NCBI RefSeq assembly: GCF_003007715.1
Contig: NZ_PXNO01000027.1
Coordinates: 310,001-374,000 of the forward strand
Direction of reading: 5' to 3'
Source: Marinobacter shengliensis
Lineage (GTDB): Bacteria > Pseudomonadota > Gammaproteobacteria > Pseudomonadales > Oleiphilaceae
Length of the DNA stretch: 64,000 nt
This document shows, piece after piece, positions 16,205-26,529 of the stretch. The notes under the pieces are model-generated. The model ran no database searches. It was not told where the DNA came from and worked only from the letters and a program-made list of their open reading frames with translations. Made by a program: the position numbers and the translations under genes. Each line of letters begins with the position of its first letter. The first letter of the stretch is position 1.

Positions 16205-17524
16205 TTACCAGCCTTCCAGTTGCGGGCATTGCGTTGCCCGATAACTCTTGTCCCGATAACACACACCGGGTTCTGTGGTGCGGGCGGTAAAGACTTCGCC
16301 AGCCGCAGTGGTCAGGCGCACCTGTCCGTAGGGTTCGCCATGCCGGAACGTAGCTTCTATCGAACTGCCGTTCGGGTTGCGCAGCAGGCCCCTTCCATGG
16401 AATCTGCCTTCTATGTACTGGCCGTCGTACTTCTTGCCGTCGGCAAACACTTCTGAGCCCTTGCCGTGGAATTCGCCGTTGGAGAATTCGCCCTCATAGG
16501 AGCGGCCGTCCGGGTAGGTCAGGGCGCCCTGACCATGGAATTCGTCGTTGCGGAAGCCACCAACGTAAAGCATGCCATCAGCAGTGGTGAGCGAGCCATG
16601 TCCATTCATGCGGCCGCGGCTCCAGTTGCCGGTGAGGATGTCGCCTTTGTCCAGGGTCAGGGTGCCTTTGCCGTGGAACTGATCCCGTTCGAACTGACCA
16701 GTATAGGCGGAGCCATCAGCGCTGCGCCATTGGCCTTCACCGTGGCGCTCGCCATTGTCCCAGTCGCCCTCGTATCTGCTGCCGTCGGGGTACCAGGCCT
16801 TACCGGTGCCGTGGAACTTGCCGTCCACAAAGTGTCCTTCGTAGCGAAGGCCGGCCTCATCCTGCCAGGTGCCGTCGCCGGTTCTTACGCCACCAACCCA
16901 TTCGCCGTTGCGATAATTGACCGTGGTGTAGGCTTCCAGGCGGCCCACCAGTGTCAGCTCCTGGCCTGCGGTCAGTGCAACGGTGTCGGTCCAGGGTTGG
17001 TAACCGGGTTTTTCGATGGTTACGTCATAGCGCCCAGGCTTCAGTTCCAGATCAAGCCGGGTGGCGCCATAAGTCTTGCCGTTGATCGTGACCTGGTCGC
17101 CCACCACATTGGAGCGCAAGACCAGTTTGCCAGTGCTCGGTGGCGGCGGCTCTTTTGCCTGTTCCGGGGTTGATTGCTGAACCGGGCGTTCAGCCAGAGG
17201 AGTGTCCAGCCGGGTGTTGATGGCTGAAACCGGCTCTGCCACGGCAACCATCTCCGGCTGTTCCGGCATGGGGGGCAGGGTGAAGGGTGTGGCGCTGGCG
17301 GTTTCAGATACCGGTTGCGAGGGCTGTTCGGGTTCCGGTAAGGCAGGTGCCGGCGCTGGCCGTGGCTCTGGTGCCAAGACCGGCTCCGCCGCCGCGGCTA
17401 TGGTTTCGGTCACGCCGGGAACGGTTACCTCGGGCACGTCTTTTCTAACCGAGGCAAAGCCGGCGGTAACCAGGAGCATTAACGCAAGGGCGTTTACGAA
17501 CAGTAGTGGTCTGAAATCGACCAT
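16205..17524 (-). CDS. membrane-anchored PEGA and MORN-repeat protein
   Basis: 439 residues. An N-terminal hydrophobic helix (LLFVNALALMLLVTAGFASV) could be a signal anchor. Residues about 28-125 are a Pro/Ala/Glu-rich spacer. A PEGA domain follows (KLVLRSNVVGDQVTINGKTY to KPGYQPWTDTVAL), then eight or nine MORN repeats of the form YEGxFxxGxFHGxGxxxxxDG, for example YEGDWDNGERHGEGQW and YEGEFSNGEFHGKGSEVF. The end has two Cys (VCYRDKSYRATQC). PEGA domains are often at the cell surface, and MORN repeats form elongated beta-hairpin arrays that bind lipid or protein. Good Shine-Dalgarno GAGG before the ATG. Probably in operon with the tail-anchored receiver protein that follows. Confidence 0.85.
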   Translation of the reverse strand: MVDFRPLLFVNALALMLLVTAGFASVRKDVPEVTVPGVTETIAAAAEPVLAPEPRPAPAPALPEPEQPSQPVSETASATPFTLPPMPEQPEMVAVAEPVSAINTRLDTPLAERPVQQSTPEQAKEPPPPSTGKLVLRSNVVGDQVTINGKTYGATRLDLELKPGRYDVTIEKPGYQPWTDTVALTAGQELTLVGRLEAYTTVNYRNGEWVGGVRTGDGTWQDEAGLRYEGHFVDGKFHGTGKAWYPDGSRYEGDWDNGERHGEGQWRSADGSAYTGQFERDQFHGKGTLTLDKGDILTGNWSRGRMNGHGSLTTADGMLYVGGFRNDEFHGQGALTYPDGRSYEGEFSNGEFHGKGSEVFADGKKYDGQYIEGRFHGRGLLRNPNGSSIEATFRHGEPYGQVRLTTAAGEVFTARTTEPGVCYRDKSYRATQCPQLEGW

Positions 17525-17638
17525 GACGAAACCTCGTGATCCAAACTTACCGGATACTTTCTTATGGTTTCATCTTACCCACTGTCTGCAACGTTATGTA
17601 ACAGAAAGTGTCTGAAGTTAGCCAGAATGCTGGCCAAA

Positions 17639-18094
17639 TCACATTTTGTCCGGAAGCTGGTCATGATTGAGCTGCTCCCAGGACTTCATGTACACATCGG
17701 CTTCGTATTGATACGGTGACCGAAATGGCGTCAGCACGAAATCGAAAACCAGGAAGAAAGAACCGATCGACAGCCAGGCAATGGTCAAGGTGCTGATGGT
17801 GGTGGCCTGTTGTTCAGGGTTCGAATTCACAAACCCTTGCAGCAGGGGGATCATATCCGACGCCATCACCACCGGATTAAAACTGGACAGAACGAACGGT
17901 AGCCAGAAAGCGATGAAAATCGGGAAGAACCCGAACGACCATAGCAGGCGGCGCAGCAGGTAAATGGCAACTTCTCGCCAGAAGCGCTGTTTTATTTCCG
18001 GTACCTTGCGGATTCGCTCCAGGTACTGGCGTCTTTCCGCCCACCAGGCGGCTACTTCCGGGGCGTCGATATGCTTGGGGGTGCGGTCTGTCAT
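17639..18094 (-). CDS. two-helix inner membrane protein of unknown function
   Basis: I do not recognise a family. The 151-residue protein has a basic cytoplasmic N-terminal part (WWAERRQYLERIRKVPEIKQ), a first membrane segment around LLWSFGFFPIFIAFWLPFVL, a loop with SDMIPLLQGFVNSNPEQQ, a second segment (ISTLTIAWLSIGSFFLVFDF), and a polar tail. The frame is open to 18169, but the ATG at 18094 is favoured because the upstream extension lacks a better site and crowds the divergent peptidase promoter. It sits upstream of the PEGA/MORN and receiver genes on the same strand with a 114-base gap, so a functional link is possible but unproven. Confidence 0.65.
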   Translation of the reverse strand: MTDRTPKHIDAPEVAAWWAERRQYLERIRKVPEIKQRFWREVAIYLLRRLLWSFGFFPIFIAFWLPFVLSSFNPVVMASDMIPLLQGFVNSNPEQQATTISTLTIAWLSIGSFFLVFDFVLTPFRSPYQYEADVYMKSWEQLNHDQLPDKM

Positions 18095-18194
18095 AATGCG
18101 GCAGGCTACCTTGTTGAGTCCGTTCCGTGCATCATATCTGATACTACGTGTTACCCTGTAATTCTCCAATTGTTCAATACACAGGATTGTCTTA

Positions 18195-21119
18195 ATGGCT
18201 GCAGCGACCGATAACGCAATTCACCCGGCCTTCGAGAAACTTCGCAGTCACCGGATCAACACGCTGAACCTTGAGGTTGAGGAATATCGCCATAAGAAAA
18301 CCGGCGCCCGCCACCTTCACCTGGCGGCGGACAACGACGAGAACGTCTTTTTTGTGGCGCTGCGTACCTTCCCGATGGATTCCACTGGGGTGGCTCATAT
18401 TCTTGAGCACACGGCGCTGTGTGGTAGCGAACGTTATCCGGTCCGCGATCCGTTTTTCATGATGATCCGGCGTTCTTTGAACACCTTTATGAACGCCTTC
18501 ACCAGCAGCGACTGGACCGCCTATCCGTTTGCCAGCATGAACCGCAAGGACTTTGACAACCTGCTGTCGGTGTACCTGGATTCGGTGTTTTTCTCAAAGC
18601 TGGACCCGCTGGATTTTGCCCAGGAAGGCCATCGTCTGGAATTCGACAAACCGGACGACCCAAGCAGCGACCTGGTATACCGCGGGGTGGTCTACAACGA
18701 GATGAAAGGTGCCATGAGTGCGCCTACCTCCCAGTTGTGGCAGAACCTCACCAGCCACCTGTTCCCGACCACCACCTACCACTACAACAGTGGGGGTGAG
18801 CCGGATCATATTGTTGATCTGACCTACGATGACCTGGTGAAGTTCTATAAGCATCATTACCACCCGAGCAACGCCATTTTTGCTACCTATGGCAATATTC
18901 CCGCCCGGGAGCACCATGAAAAGTTCGAGGAGCTGGCGCTCAAGCGGTTTGATCGGCTGGAAATCGAGCTGCCGGTACACGACGAGAAGCGCATGTTCGC
19001 GCCGCTGCGGGTAGAGCAGGGCTATGCGGTCAATGACGGCGAAGGCACAGAGAACAAAACACACATTGTGATGGGCTGGTTGCTGGGCCACAGCTTTGAC
19101 CTGCAGGAAAACCTGGAAGGCCAGTTGTTGTCTGCCGTATTGCTGGAAAACAGTGCCTCACCGCTGATGCGGGCCCTGGAAACTACCGGTATTGGCCACG
19201 CGCCGTCACCCATGTGTGGCCTGGAAGATTCCAACCGGGAAATGACCTTTGTTTGCGGCATTGAAGGTAGCGAGCCAGAGAAACGCGCAGATCTGGAGAC
19301 CCTGGTAGAAACCACGTTGCAGAACGTGGTGGAAGAGGGCATCAGCCAGGATCGCCTGGAGGCCATTCTTCACCAGCTGGAACTGCATCAGCGCGAGATT
19401 GCCGGCGACAGCTTCCCCTACGGTTTGCAGCTGATCATGAGCGCTATTGCGCCGATGGTGCACGGCGGTGACCCGGTGGAGCTGCTGGATCTGGAGCCGG
19501 TGCTGGCCACCCTGCGTGAGAAAATCAAAGATCCGGACTACGTGCCGGGCCTGATTCGCCGCAAGCTGCTGGACAACCCTCACCGGGTGACCCTGACCTT
19601 GCGCCCGGATGAAAAGCTGGAGAACCATCACCAGCAGGCCATTCGTGAGGCTCTGGCGCGCCGTAAAGCCAGCCTGACCGAGGAAGAAGTGAAGGCGATT
19701 GTGGAGCGTGCCCAGGCCCTGGAACAACGCCAGCTGCGTAAAGATGACGATTCCATTCTGCCAAAGGTTGGCTTGGCCGATGTACCTTTGCAGATGCCCG
19801 AACCAGAGGGCAGCTACGATGCCGAAATCGGAGCAACCGTGTATTCCCGGGGCACCAATGGCCTGGTGTATCAGCAGGTTGTATTGCCGGTACCGGCGCT
19901 GTCTGAGCAGGAATTGTTGCTACTGCCTTATTACACCACCCTCGTTTCCGAAGTGGGTTGTGGTGATCTGGACTACCTGCAGATGCAGGACAGGATTTCC
20001 GCGGAATCCGGCGGCATTGGTGCCTCGTTCAGTGCCAAGGGGCGTATTGATGATGTCCAGGACGTGTCCGGCTACCTGATCTTCAGCGGCAAGGCCCTGG
20101 CCCGCAACAGCAAGGCCCTTACCCAGTTACTGAAGGATGTATACACCGGCGTCCGGTTTGATGAGAAAGAGCGTGTCCGGGAGATTATTGCGCAGGTGCG
20201 GGCGCGCCGTGAGCAGGCCGTGACTGGCAGTGGCCACGCTCTGGCCATGGGCGCTGCGGCTCAAGGGTTGAGTGCCGGCTCCTGGCTGACCTTCCGTTTG
20301 GGTGGCCTGGCGGGTATCCGTGGCACCAAAGAGCTGGATAAATCCCTGAAGGATGACAAAGCCCTGGCTGAATTCTGTGACAGCCTGGCGGCGCTGCACG
20401 ACAAAATCCGCAACCGGCACCGGCAGTTCCTGCTGATTGGCGAAGACGGGCAGCTGGCGCCCATGCTGGATGACCTCAAATCCTGCTGGCAGGATGATTC
20501 CGGCCAGGCAGGCGACGCCTGGGCCATGGCGCCAGTCAATTACAGCACCCGTGAAGCCTGGTTGACGTCAACGCAGGTGAATTTCTGTGCCAAGGCCTAC
20601 AGCACCGTTGCGGTGGACCATCCGGATGCTGCCGCGCTGACGGTTCTGGGAGGTTTCCTGCGCAATGGCTACCTGCACCGCGCTATCCGGGAAAAGGGAG
20701 GTGCCTATGGTGGCGGTGCCGGCCAGGACAGTGTCAATGGCGTATTCCGTTTCTTCTCATACCGAGACCCGAGGCTGGCGGAAACCCTTGATGACTTCGA
20801 CGGTGCTCTGAACTGGCTGCGCACGGAAAAGCACGACGCACAGTCCCTTGAAGAGGCCATCCTTGGTGTTATCGGCCAGTTGGACCGCCCGCGGTCACCC
20901 GCCGGTGCCGCTCGCCACGCGTTCCATAACAAGCTGTTTGGCCGCACGCCGGAGCAGCGGGCCCGGTTCCGGGAGCGAGTGCTCGCGGTGACGCTGGACG
21001 AGCTGCAACGGGTTGCTGATACCTGGCTGGTGCCGGAAAACGCCAGTGTGGCAGTGGTTACCAACCCGGATAACCGCGCTGTGGCTGAAGGCCTCGGTAT
21101 GGCTATTCAGGAACTCTGA
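18195..21119 (+). CDS. M16C family zinc metallopeptidase (presequence-protease/insulinase-like)
   Basis: 974 residues, the size of PreP-type M16C peptidases, which form a closed chamber from four related domains and digest peptides. The inverted zinc motif HILEH is at residues 68-72 and the distal glutamate is in YNEMKGAMS. The M16C-associated middle domain follows (TLRPDEKLENHHQQAIREAL), and the C-terminal half keeps the inactive M16 fold with REKGGAYGGGAGQDSVNG. No signal peptide, so it should act in the cytoplasm. Convergent with ppsR; a GCCACCGGT hairpin at 21132-21152 lies between the genes and partly within the ppsR end. Confidence 0.9.
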   Translation: MAAATDNAIHPAFEKLRSHRINTLNLEVEEYRHKKTGARHLHLAADNDENVFFVALRTFPMDSTGVAHILEHTALCGSERYPVRDPFFMMIRRSLNTFMNAFTSSDWTAYPFASMNRKDFDNLLSVYLDSVFFSKLDPLDFAQEGHRLEFDKPDDPSSDLVYRGVVYNEMKGAMSAPTSQLWQNLTSHLFPTTTYHYNSGGEPDHIVDLTYDDLVKFYKHHYHPSNAIFATYGNIPAREHHEKFEELALKRFDRLEIELPVHDEKRMFAPLRVEQGYAVNDGEGTENKTHIVMGWLLGHSFDLQENLEGQLLSAVLLENSASPLMRALETTGIGHAPSPMCGLEDSNREMTFVCGIEGSEPEKRADLETLVETTLQNVVEEGISQDRLEAILHQLELHQREIAGDSFPYGLQLIMSAIAPMVHGGDPVELLDLEPVLATLREKIKDPDYVPGLIRRKLLDNPHRVTLTLRPDEKLENHHQQAIREALARRKASLTEEEVKAIVERAQALEQRQLRKDDDSILPKVGLADVPLQMPEPEGSYDAEIGATVYSRGTNGLVYQQVVLPVPALSEQELLLLPYYTTLVSEVGCGDLDYLQMQDRISAESGGIGASFSAKGRIDDVQDVSGYLIFSGKALARNSKALTQLLKDVYTGVRFDEKERVREIIAQVRARREQAVTGSGHALAMGAAAQGLSAGSWLTFRLGGLAGIRGTKELDKSLKDDKALAEFCDSLAALHDKIRNRHRQFLLIGEDGQLAPMLDDLKSCWQDDSGQAGDAWAMAPVNYSTREAWLTSTQVNFCAKAYSTVAVDHPDAAALTVLGGFLRNGYLHRAIREKGGAYGGGAGQDSVNGVFRFFSYRDPRLAETLDDFDGALNWLRTEKHDAQSLEEAILGVIGQLDRPRSPAGAARHAFHNKLFGRTPEQRARFRERVLAVTLDELQRVADTWLVPENASVAVVTNPDNRAVAEGLGMAIQEL

Positions 21120-21141
21120 GGCAAGTGCTGAGCCACCGGTG

Positions 21142-21957
21142 TTACCGGTGGCGCTTCAGTCCCGTTGTGACCATGATGCGGGTGGATATCTCCTCAACCG
21201 AATAGGCCGTGGTGTTCAGGTAGGGGATGCGCTCCCGCTTGTACATCAGTTCAATTTCCTCGATTTCGTGCATGCATTGCTGAATCGATGAGTAGCGGGA
21301 GTTCGGTCGCCGTTCATTCCGGATGGTTGCCAGTCGTTCCGGTTCAATCGTCAGCCCGAAGATCTTCTCTTTGTGGGGGCGCAGAGCCGCAGGCAGTTTC
21401 TGATCCTCCAGATCTTCCTCCGTAATGGGGTAATTTGCCGCCTTGATGCCGTATTGAAGCGCAAGGTACAGGCACGTCGGCGTTTTGCCGCTTCGGGAGG
21501 CGCCCACCAGAATCAGGTCCGCTTCGTTATAGTGTCGCGTGCGAGCGCCATCGTCGTTATCCAGTGCAAAATTCACCGCGTTGATCCGGCGCTCGTAACT
21601 GCTTTCGTTATTGATGGCGTGGGACTTACCCACGGTGTAAGACGACGATGAGTTAAGTTCCTGCTCCAGTGGGCTCAGGAAGGTGCCAAAAATGTCGATC
21701 ATGAAGCCGTCGGCGGTACTGATGATCTCCCGGATACTGCTGTTAACGATGGTATCGAGAACCAGGGGCGCGGCACCGTCTACCTCCGCAGCCTTGTTGA
21801 TGCGTTTGACCAGGTCATGAGCCTTTTCTTCATCATCAATATAGGGCACGGTTATACGTTCAAAATCGATCTTCTCGAACTGGGCAAGCAAGGCATGGCC
21901 GAGTGCTTCCGCCGTCAGGCCTGTGCCGTCCGAAATAAAAAAAGCGGTTCTTTTCAT
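21142..21957 (-). CDS. ppsR: phosphoenolpyruvate synthase regulatory protein (bifunctional kinase/pyrophosphorylase)
   Basis: 271 residues of the DUF299 family. PpsR inactivates PEP synthase by ADP-dependent phosphorylation and reactivates it by phosphate-dependent removal. The marks are [19 protein letters not shown] at the N-terminus, the P-loop [16 protein letters not shown], and the C-terminal [19 protein letters not shown]. The gene is divergent from ppsA with 132 bases between starts, the usual arrangement for this regulator and its target, which supports this role rather than the PPDK-regulating relative. Confidence 0.95.
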   Translation of the reverse strand: MKRTAFFISDGTGLTAEALGHALLAQFEKIDFERITVPYIDDEEKAHDLVKRINKAAEVDGAAPLVLDTIVNSSIREIISTADGFMIDIFGTFLSPLEQELNSSSSYTVGKSHAINNESSYERRINAVNFALDNDDGARTRHYNEADLILVGASRSGKTPTCLYLALQYGIKAANYPITEEDLEDQKLPAALRPHKEKIFGLTIEPERLATIRNERRPNSRYSSIQQCMHEIEEIELMYKRERIPYLNTTAYSVEEISTRIMVTTGLKRHR

Positions 21958-22089
21958 GGCTGTATCCGGTTTGGTTTTGGCTGATTGCCGGGAGTTGTTC
22001 CGAAGCTCCCTAGGTAATTTCCGCAGGTTACAGTATCATACACGCCAGATTCGAGACTCCGCGCTACACAGACTCAAGGGAGACGTGCT

Positions 22090-24462
22090 TTGGAAGATTA
22101 CATCATCTGGTTTGACCACCTGGGAATGTCCGATGTTGACCGGGTTGGAGGCAAAAACGCTTCCCTCGGTGAAATGATCAGTAATCTCGCCAATGCAGGC
22201 GTTACCGTTCCCGGTGGTTTTGCCACCACTGCCTATGCCTACCGCGAGTTTCTGGCCACCGATGGCCTGAAAGACAAAATCGACCAGGCGCTCGATGCCC
22301 TTGATGTAAACGACGTTAACGAGCTTGCTCGTGTTGGCGCCCAGATTCGCCAATGGGTTGTTGATACTCCGTTCCCCGATAGCTTGGATAATGCCCTGAA
22401 AGAGGCGTTTGCGAAACTCCAGAATGGTAACGAAGACATGGCTGTGGCGGTTCGCTCGTCTGCCACTGCAGAAGACTTGCCGGATGCCTCCTTTGCCGGT
22501 CAGCAGGAAACCTTCCTCAATGTGTCTGGCCTTCAGCAGGTTCGCACCTCGGTCAAAGAGGTGTTTGCTTCCCTGTTCAATGACCGGGCGATTTCCTACC
22601 GTGTTCACCACGGCTTTGATCACAAGCTGGTGGCGCTGTCGGCGGGTATCCAGAAGATGGTTCGCAGTGAAACCGCCTCCAGCGGTGTGATGTTTACCCT
22701 GGATACCGAATCCGGGTTCCGCGATGTAGTGTTCATTACCTCGTCCTACGGTCTGGGTGAAACGGTCGTTCAGGGCGCGGTTAACCCGGATGAGTTTTAC
22801 GTGCACAAGCCTACGCTTGAGGCTGGCCGCCCGGCGGTGCTGCGCCGGAACCTGGGCAGCAAGGCCATCAAGATGGTTTACCATTCTGAGCCGGGCGAAG
22901 GCCAGTTCGTGGAAACCGTCAAAGTGGAGCAGGAAGACCGTAACCGCTTCTCCATTACCGATGCGGAAGTGGAAGAGCTGGCCAAGCAGGCCATGATCAT
23001 TGAAAAGCACTACCAGCGTCCGATGGACATCGAGTGGGCCAAAGACGGTGACGACGGCAAGATCTACATTGTTCAGGCCCGCCCTGAAACCGTGAAAAGC
23101 CGCGCCTCTGCCAACGTGATGGAACGATACCTGCTGAAAGAGACCGGTAAGGTGCTGGTGGAAGGCCGCAGCATCGGCCACAAGATCGGCAGTGGTCCGG
23201 TCAAGATTATCACCAGCATTAACGAGATGGACCGTGTTCAACCCGGCGATGTGCTGGTCACCGACATGACCGACCCGGATTGGGAACCGGTGATGAAGCG
23301 CGCTTCCGCCATCGTCACCGACCGAGGTGGCCGTACCTGTCACGCTGCGATCATCGCCCGTGAGCTGGGTATTCCTGCGGTTGTGGGTTGCGGCGATGCG
23401 ACCGAATTGCTGAAAGATGGCCAGGACGTCACCGTATCCTGTGCCGAAGGCGACACTGGCATGATCTATGAAGGTGCCCTGGACTTCGAGCTACGGGAAA
23501 ACACTGTGGATTCCATGCCCAACATTCCGTTCAAGATCATGATGAACGTGGGCAATCCGGACCGGGCCTTTGATTTTCAGGCGCTGCCCAACGAAGGTGT
23601 TGGCCTGGCTCGCCTTGAGTTCATCATCAACCGCATGATCGGTGTACATCCGAAGGCGTTGCTGAACTACGACGGCCTGCCCCGTGATATCAAGCAGACG
23701 GTCGAAAAGCGTATTGCCGGCTACGCCTCCCCGGTGGATTTCTACGTCGATAAGCTGGTTGAAGGTATTTCGACCCTGGCCGCAGCATTTGCGCCGAAGA
23801 AAGTGATTGTGCGGCTGTCCGACTTCAAGTCCAACGAGTATGCCAACCTGATTGGCGGCACCCTGTATGAGCCGGACGAAGAGAACCCGATGCTGGGCTT
23901 CCGTGGCGCATCCCGTTATATCTCCGAAACCTTCCGCGACTGTTTCGAGCTGGAGTGCCGGGCGCTCAAGAAGGTTCGTAACGACATGGGCCTGACCAAC
24001 GTTGAGGTTATGGTACCGTTCGTACGCACCGTGGGCGAGGCGGAGCAGGTGGTTAACTTGCTGGCGGAGAACGGGCTCAAGCGTGGCGACAACGGCCTGC
24101 GCGTTATCATGATGTGTGAGCTTCCGGCCAACGCGATTCTGGCGGAGCAGTTCCTGGAGCACTTCGATGGTTTCTCAATCGGCTCCAACGATCTGACGCA
24201 GCTGACTCTGGGCCTCGACCGGGATTCCGGTATCATTGCGCATTTGTTTGACGAGAGGAATGATGCTGTCAAAGCCCTGTTGTCCAATGCTATCCAGGCC
24301 TGTAAGAAGGCTGGAAAGTACATCGGCATCTGCGGCCAAGGCCCGTCTGATCATCCGGACCTGGCCAAATGGCTGATGGACGAGGGTATCGATACGGTAT
24401 CCCTGAACCCGGATTCCGTGCTGGATACCTGGTTCTTCCTGGCTGACGAGAAGATTGACTGA
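22090..24462 (+). CDS. ppsA: phosphoenolpyruvate synthase
   Basis: 790 residues, full length. PpsA makes PEP from pyruvate and ATP for gluconeogenesis. Order of domains: ATP-grasp-like N-terminal domain ([31 protein letters not shown]), the swivelling phosphohistidine domain with the catalytic His in [18 protein letters not shown], and the C-terminal TIM barrel with [17 protein letters not shown] and CGQGPSDHP. The start is TTG at 22090, preceded by GGGAG; an antisense frame across its first half is not a gene. Divergent from its regulator ppsR. Confidence 0.97.
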   Translation: MEDYIIWFDHLGMSDVDRVGGKNASLGEMISNLANAGVTVPGGFATTAYAYREFLATDGLKDKIDQALDALDVNDVNELARVGAQIRQWVVDTPFPDSLDNALKEAFAKLQNGNEDMAVAVRSSATAEDLPDASFAGQQETFLNVSGLQQVRTSVKEVFASLFNDRAISYRVHHGFDHKLVALSAGIQKMVRSETASSGVMFTLDTESGFRDVVFITSSYGLGETVVQGAVNPDEFYVHKPTLEAGRPAVLRRNLGSKAIKMVYHSEPGEGQFVETVKVEQEDRNRFSITDAEVEELAKQAMIIEKHYQRPMDIEWAKDGDDGKIYIVQARPETVKSRASANVMERYLLKETGKVLVEGRSIGHKIGSGPVKIITSINEMDRVQPGDVLVTDMTDPDWEPVMKRASAIVTDRGGRTCHAAIIARELGIPAVVGCGDATELLKDGQDVTVSCAEGDTGMIYEGALDFELRENTVDSMPNIPFKIMMNVGNPDRAFDFQALPNEGVGLARLEFIINRMIGVHPKALLNYDGLPRDIKQTVEKRIAGYASPVDFYVDKLVEGISTLAAAFAPKKVIVRLSDFKSNEYANLIGGTLYEPDEENPMLGFRGASRYISETFRDCFELECRALKKVRNDMGLTNVEVMVPFVRTVGEAEQVVNLLAENGLKRGDNGLRVIMMCELPANAILAEQFLEHFDGFSIGSNDLTQLTLGLDRDSGIIAHLFDERNDAVKALLSNAIQACKKAGKYIGICGQGPSDHPDLAKWLMDEGIDTVSLNPDSVLDTWFFLADEKID

Positions 24463-24511
24463 GCGCGAGTATCTCGGAAAACGCTAACATTTCGGAAAAG
24501 GAGAGTAGCAG

Positions 24512-24991
24512 GTGAGCAAGATCATTACGCCGGATCTGTGCGACGAGTTTCCGGAAGTGCAGGTGGTTGAGCCTGGCTTCAATAACTACGGTGGTGTGCG
24601 CCAGTTTGGCGGCGAAATTGTTACCGTGAAGTGCTTTGAAGACAACTCCGTGGTCAAGGAGCAGGTAGGCCTGCCGGGCAACGGTCGGGTAATGGTGGTA
24701 GATGGTGGTGCATCCAAGCGCAATGCGCTGCTGGGCGACATGCTGGCGGAGAAAGCCGCAGAGAATGGCTGGGCCGGGCTGATAATTTACGGATGCATCC
24801 GGGATGTGGACGAAATTGGCCAGACCCACCTGGGTGTGCAGGCCCTGGGCACGGTTCCCCGGAAGACTGAAAAGCGTGGTATTGGTGACCTGAACATTCC
24901 GGTTACTTTCCACGGCGTGACCTTTCACCCGGGGCATTACGTGTATGCCGATAACAATGGCATCATCGTATCCGAGAAGCCCCTGGTTTGA
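24512..24991 (+). CDS. rraA: ribonuclease E activity regulator RraA
   Basis: 159 residues of the RraA/MenG-like fold, which in enterobacteria binds RNase E and restrains RNA decay; some relatives have aldolase activity instead. Conserved pieces: [54 protein letters not shown] and [20 protein letters not shown]. It starts with GTG at 24512 after AAAGGAGAG. It lies 49 bases after ppsA and before a strong terminator, so the two are probably transcribed together. RNase E itself is encoded at 27938-31066. Confidence 0.93.
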   Translation: MSKIITPDLCDEFPEVQVVEPGFNNYGGVRQFGGEIVTVKCFEDNSVVKEQVGLPGNGRVMVVDGGASKRNALLGDMLAEKAAENGWAGLIIYGCIRDVDEIGQTHLGVQALGTVPRKTEKRGIGDLNIPVTFHGVTFHPGHYVYADNNGIIVSEKPLV

Positions 24992-25013
24992 CCCGGGGGT
25001 GTCCTGGAGAAAT

Positions 25014-25047
25014 AAAAAACGGCGGCCAGAAGGCCGCCGTTTTTTAT
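25014..25047. terminator. bidirectional rho-independent terminator between rraA and the PilZ gene
   Basis: Stem ACGGCGGCC / GGCCGCCGT with a short AGAA loop, flanked by AAAAAA on the left and TTTTTT on the right, so it ends transcription from both convergent genes. The PilZ stop codon lies at its right edge. Confidence 0.93.
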
Positions 25048-25334
25048 TGGGTAACTTCTGTGATGTTGACGCCGATCAGATAACCTTCGCCCTCTGGCTC
25101 GCAACGAATGACCTCACACACGGTCTCCAGCGGGGGTAGCTGGTTATCTGCGCCTTCCAGGCGGGTTCTGAGTTCACTGCCCACGGCGACAGCCTCGTCA
25201 ATAAACAGCTGCATGCCCGCGGCGCTCAGGTCCCGGCAGATGCCGGTGAATGTATCGCCCCTGGCATTGGTGATTTCAATGCGGCTGTTTACCTGCATCC
25301 GGTGAAAGTCACGTTTTTCCGAGTAGTCTTTCAT
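25044..25334 (-). CDS. PilZ domain protein
   Basis: 96 residues, a single PilZ domain. The cyclic-di-GMP binding marks are visible: the arginine-rich start KRDFHRMQVNSRIEI (RxxxR type) and the DLSAAGMQLF version of D/NxSxxG. The rest forms the expected small beta barrel (GSELRTRLEG, VCEVIRCEPEGEGYLIGVNI). It probably acts as a cytoplasmic c-di-GMP sensor or adaptor. It starts five bases after the stop of the SH3-anchor gene, so the two form one operon. Confidence 0.9.
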   Translation of the reverse strand: MKDYSEKRDFHRMQVNSRIEITNARGDTFTGICRDLSAAGMQLFIDEAVAVGSELRTRLEGADNQLPPLETVCEVIRCEPEGEGYLIGVNITEVTQ

Positions 25335-25339
25335 GGCAT

Positions 25340-26008
25340 TTAGGCCCAGTTGTCGGTTTTTCTTGTTGGTTTGAGCATCGGAATGAGCAGGGCCAGCAGA
25401 ACACCGCCGAGCACCAGGCCGGCGCCTAGCAGCATGAAATCGGAATCCTTGCTGGCTTCAAGCCGTTCATTCTCTGCCGTCAGTACTTCCAGGTCGTTAC
25501 GCAGTTTCTGATTCTCCTCGCGCAGCTCCCGGTTGCGTCGCTCCAGGTTGATGGAGTCCGCCGCGATATTCTTGATTCGGGTGAGTTCTTCCTGAAGTTC
25601 ACCTGCGCGGTTGGAAAGGCTGCTTTCGGCATTCTGCAGGTTGTCACGTTCTTCCGTAACGGCCGACAACTGCTCGCGGACACTCGTGAGCTCCGATCGC
25701 GCCTGCTCCAGTTGCTGGGTGGCGCGTCGTAACCGGTCAGCGGCAATCGGCTGGTTGCTGAGATACTGGCTTGAAACCCAGCCTTCAGTGCCTTTGGGAG
25801 TTCTCACCTTGGTGTAACCATCGCCTACTTCCAGCACCTCCAGCGGTGTGCCGCTGGGAACCGCGTTTTCAATAATCCGGAACTGGGAGCCGGCTCCGGA
25901 TCGAACGGGCAGGTAGAGCTTGTCGTCAACCCATACGGTGCGGGCTTGAGCGACGGAAACCGAAGCGATGATAAGCAAAAGGCTGAGAAGAAGACGGAGC
26001 GATGTCAC
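25340..26008 (-). CDS. SH3-anchor protein (TIGR04211/YgiM type)
   Basis: 222 residues, starting with GTG after AGGGA. Residues 1-22 are a signal peptide (LRLLLSLLLIIASVSVAQA). A bacterial SH3 domain follows (VWVDDKLYLPVRSGAGSQFR to GTEGWVSSQYLSNQP). Then come about 100 residues of coiled coil (REQLSAVTEERDNLQNAESS, RRNRELREENQKLRNDLEVL), a C-terminal membrane helix (DFMLLGAGLVLGGVLLALL) and a basic tail (KPTRKTDN). The design places the SH3 domain in the periplasm, likely touching peptidoglycan. Exact function is not established for this family. In operon with the PilZ gene. Confidence 0.88.
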   Translation of the reverse strand: MTSLRLLLSLLLIIASVSVAQARTVWVDDKLYLPVRSGAGSQFRIIENAVPSGTPLEVLEVGDGYTKVRTPKGTEGWVSSQYLSNQPIAADRLRRATQQLEQARSELTSVREQLSAVTEERDNLQNAESSLSNRAGELQEELTRIKNIAADSINLERRNRELREENQKLRNDLEVLTAENERLEASKDSDFMLLGAGLVLGGVLLALLIPMLKPTRKTDNWA

Positions 26009-26142
26009 GGATTACGTTCCCTGGTATGGTCTATTGACGGTCATTCAAACACGCAATTTTGTCACACAGTGACGGGTATTCAAGCAATCGCGGGTTACAA
26101 TCCGCTCATGCAGTGCTGTTGTCTGGTTACGCTATCACCAGC

Positions 26143-26442
26143 TCAGGGCAGCACAACCTTGTAGGGCTTGACGGTAACGGATTGATACACCCCTGCTTCA
26201 ATGTACGGGTCGGCATCCGCCCACGCCTGTGCCTGTTCCAGTGATTCGAACTCGGCGATGACCAGGCTGCCGCTGAACCCGGCTTCGCCCGGGTCCGGGG
26301 AGTCGATGGCCGGGTGGGGGCCGGCTACCAGTAAACGCCCCTCGGCTTTCAGTGCTTCCAGCCTCGCAACATGAGCCGGGCGGGCGGTCATCCGAAGGGC
26401 CAGACTGTTGGGGACATCTTCGCTGATAATGGCGTAATACAT
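26143..26442 (-). CDS. YciI family protein
   Basis: 99 residues with the ferredoxin-like YciI fold: [44 protein letters not shown], and [22 protein letters not shown]. The conserved His of RPAH and the Asp of DPY are those proposed as active in the family, although the substrate is unknown. The ATG at 26442 has GGAGC five bases before it and begins at the family's usual first residue. Divergent from the PHP-domain gene at 26530. Confidence 0.9.
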   Translation of the reverse strand: MYYAIISEDVPNSLALRMTARPAHVARLEALKAEGRLLVAGPHPAIDSPDPGEAGFSGSLVIAEFESLEQAQAWADADPYIEAGVYQSVTVKPYKVVLP

Positions 26443-26529
26443 GGGTGCTCCGGTGCAAATCTCGGTTTGGTTAGGGCCGGATAGCCAACACTGGTACACT
26501 GGCGGCTATCGCCCAGTTCAGGACTGTTT

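Noticed and set aside
22036..23343. A 435-codon minus-strand frame inside ppsA
   Set aside because: It is antisense to the well-supported ppsA and shows only mirror-image composition.
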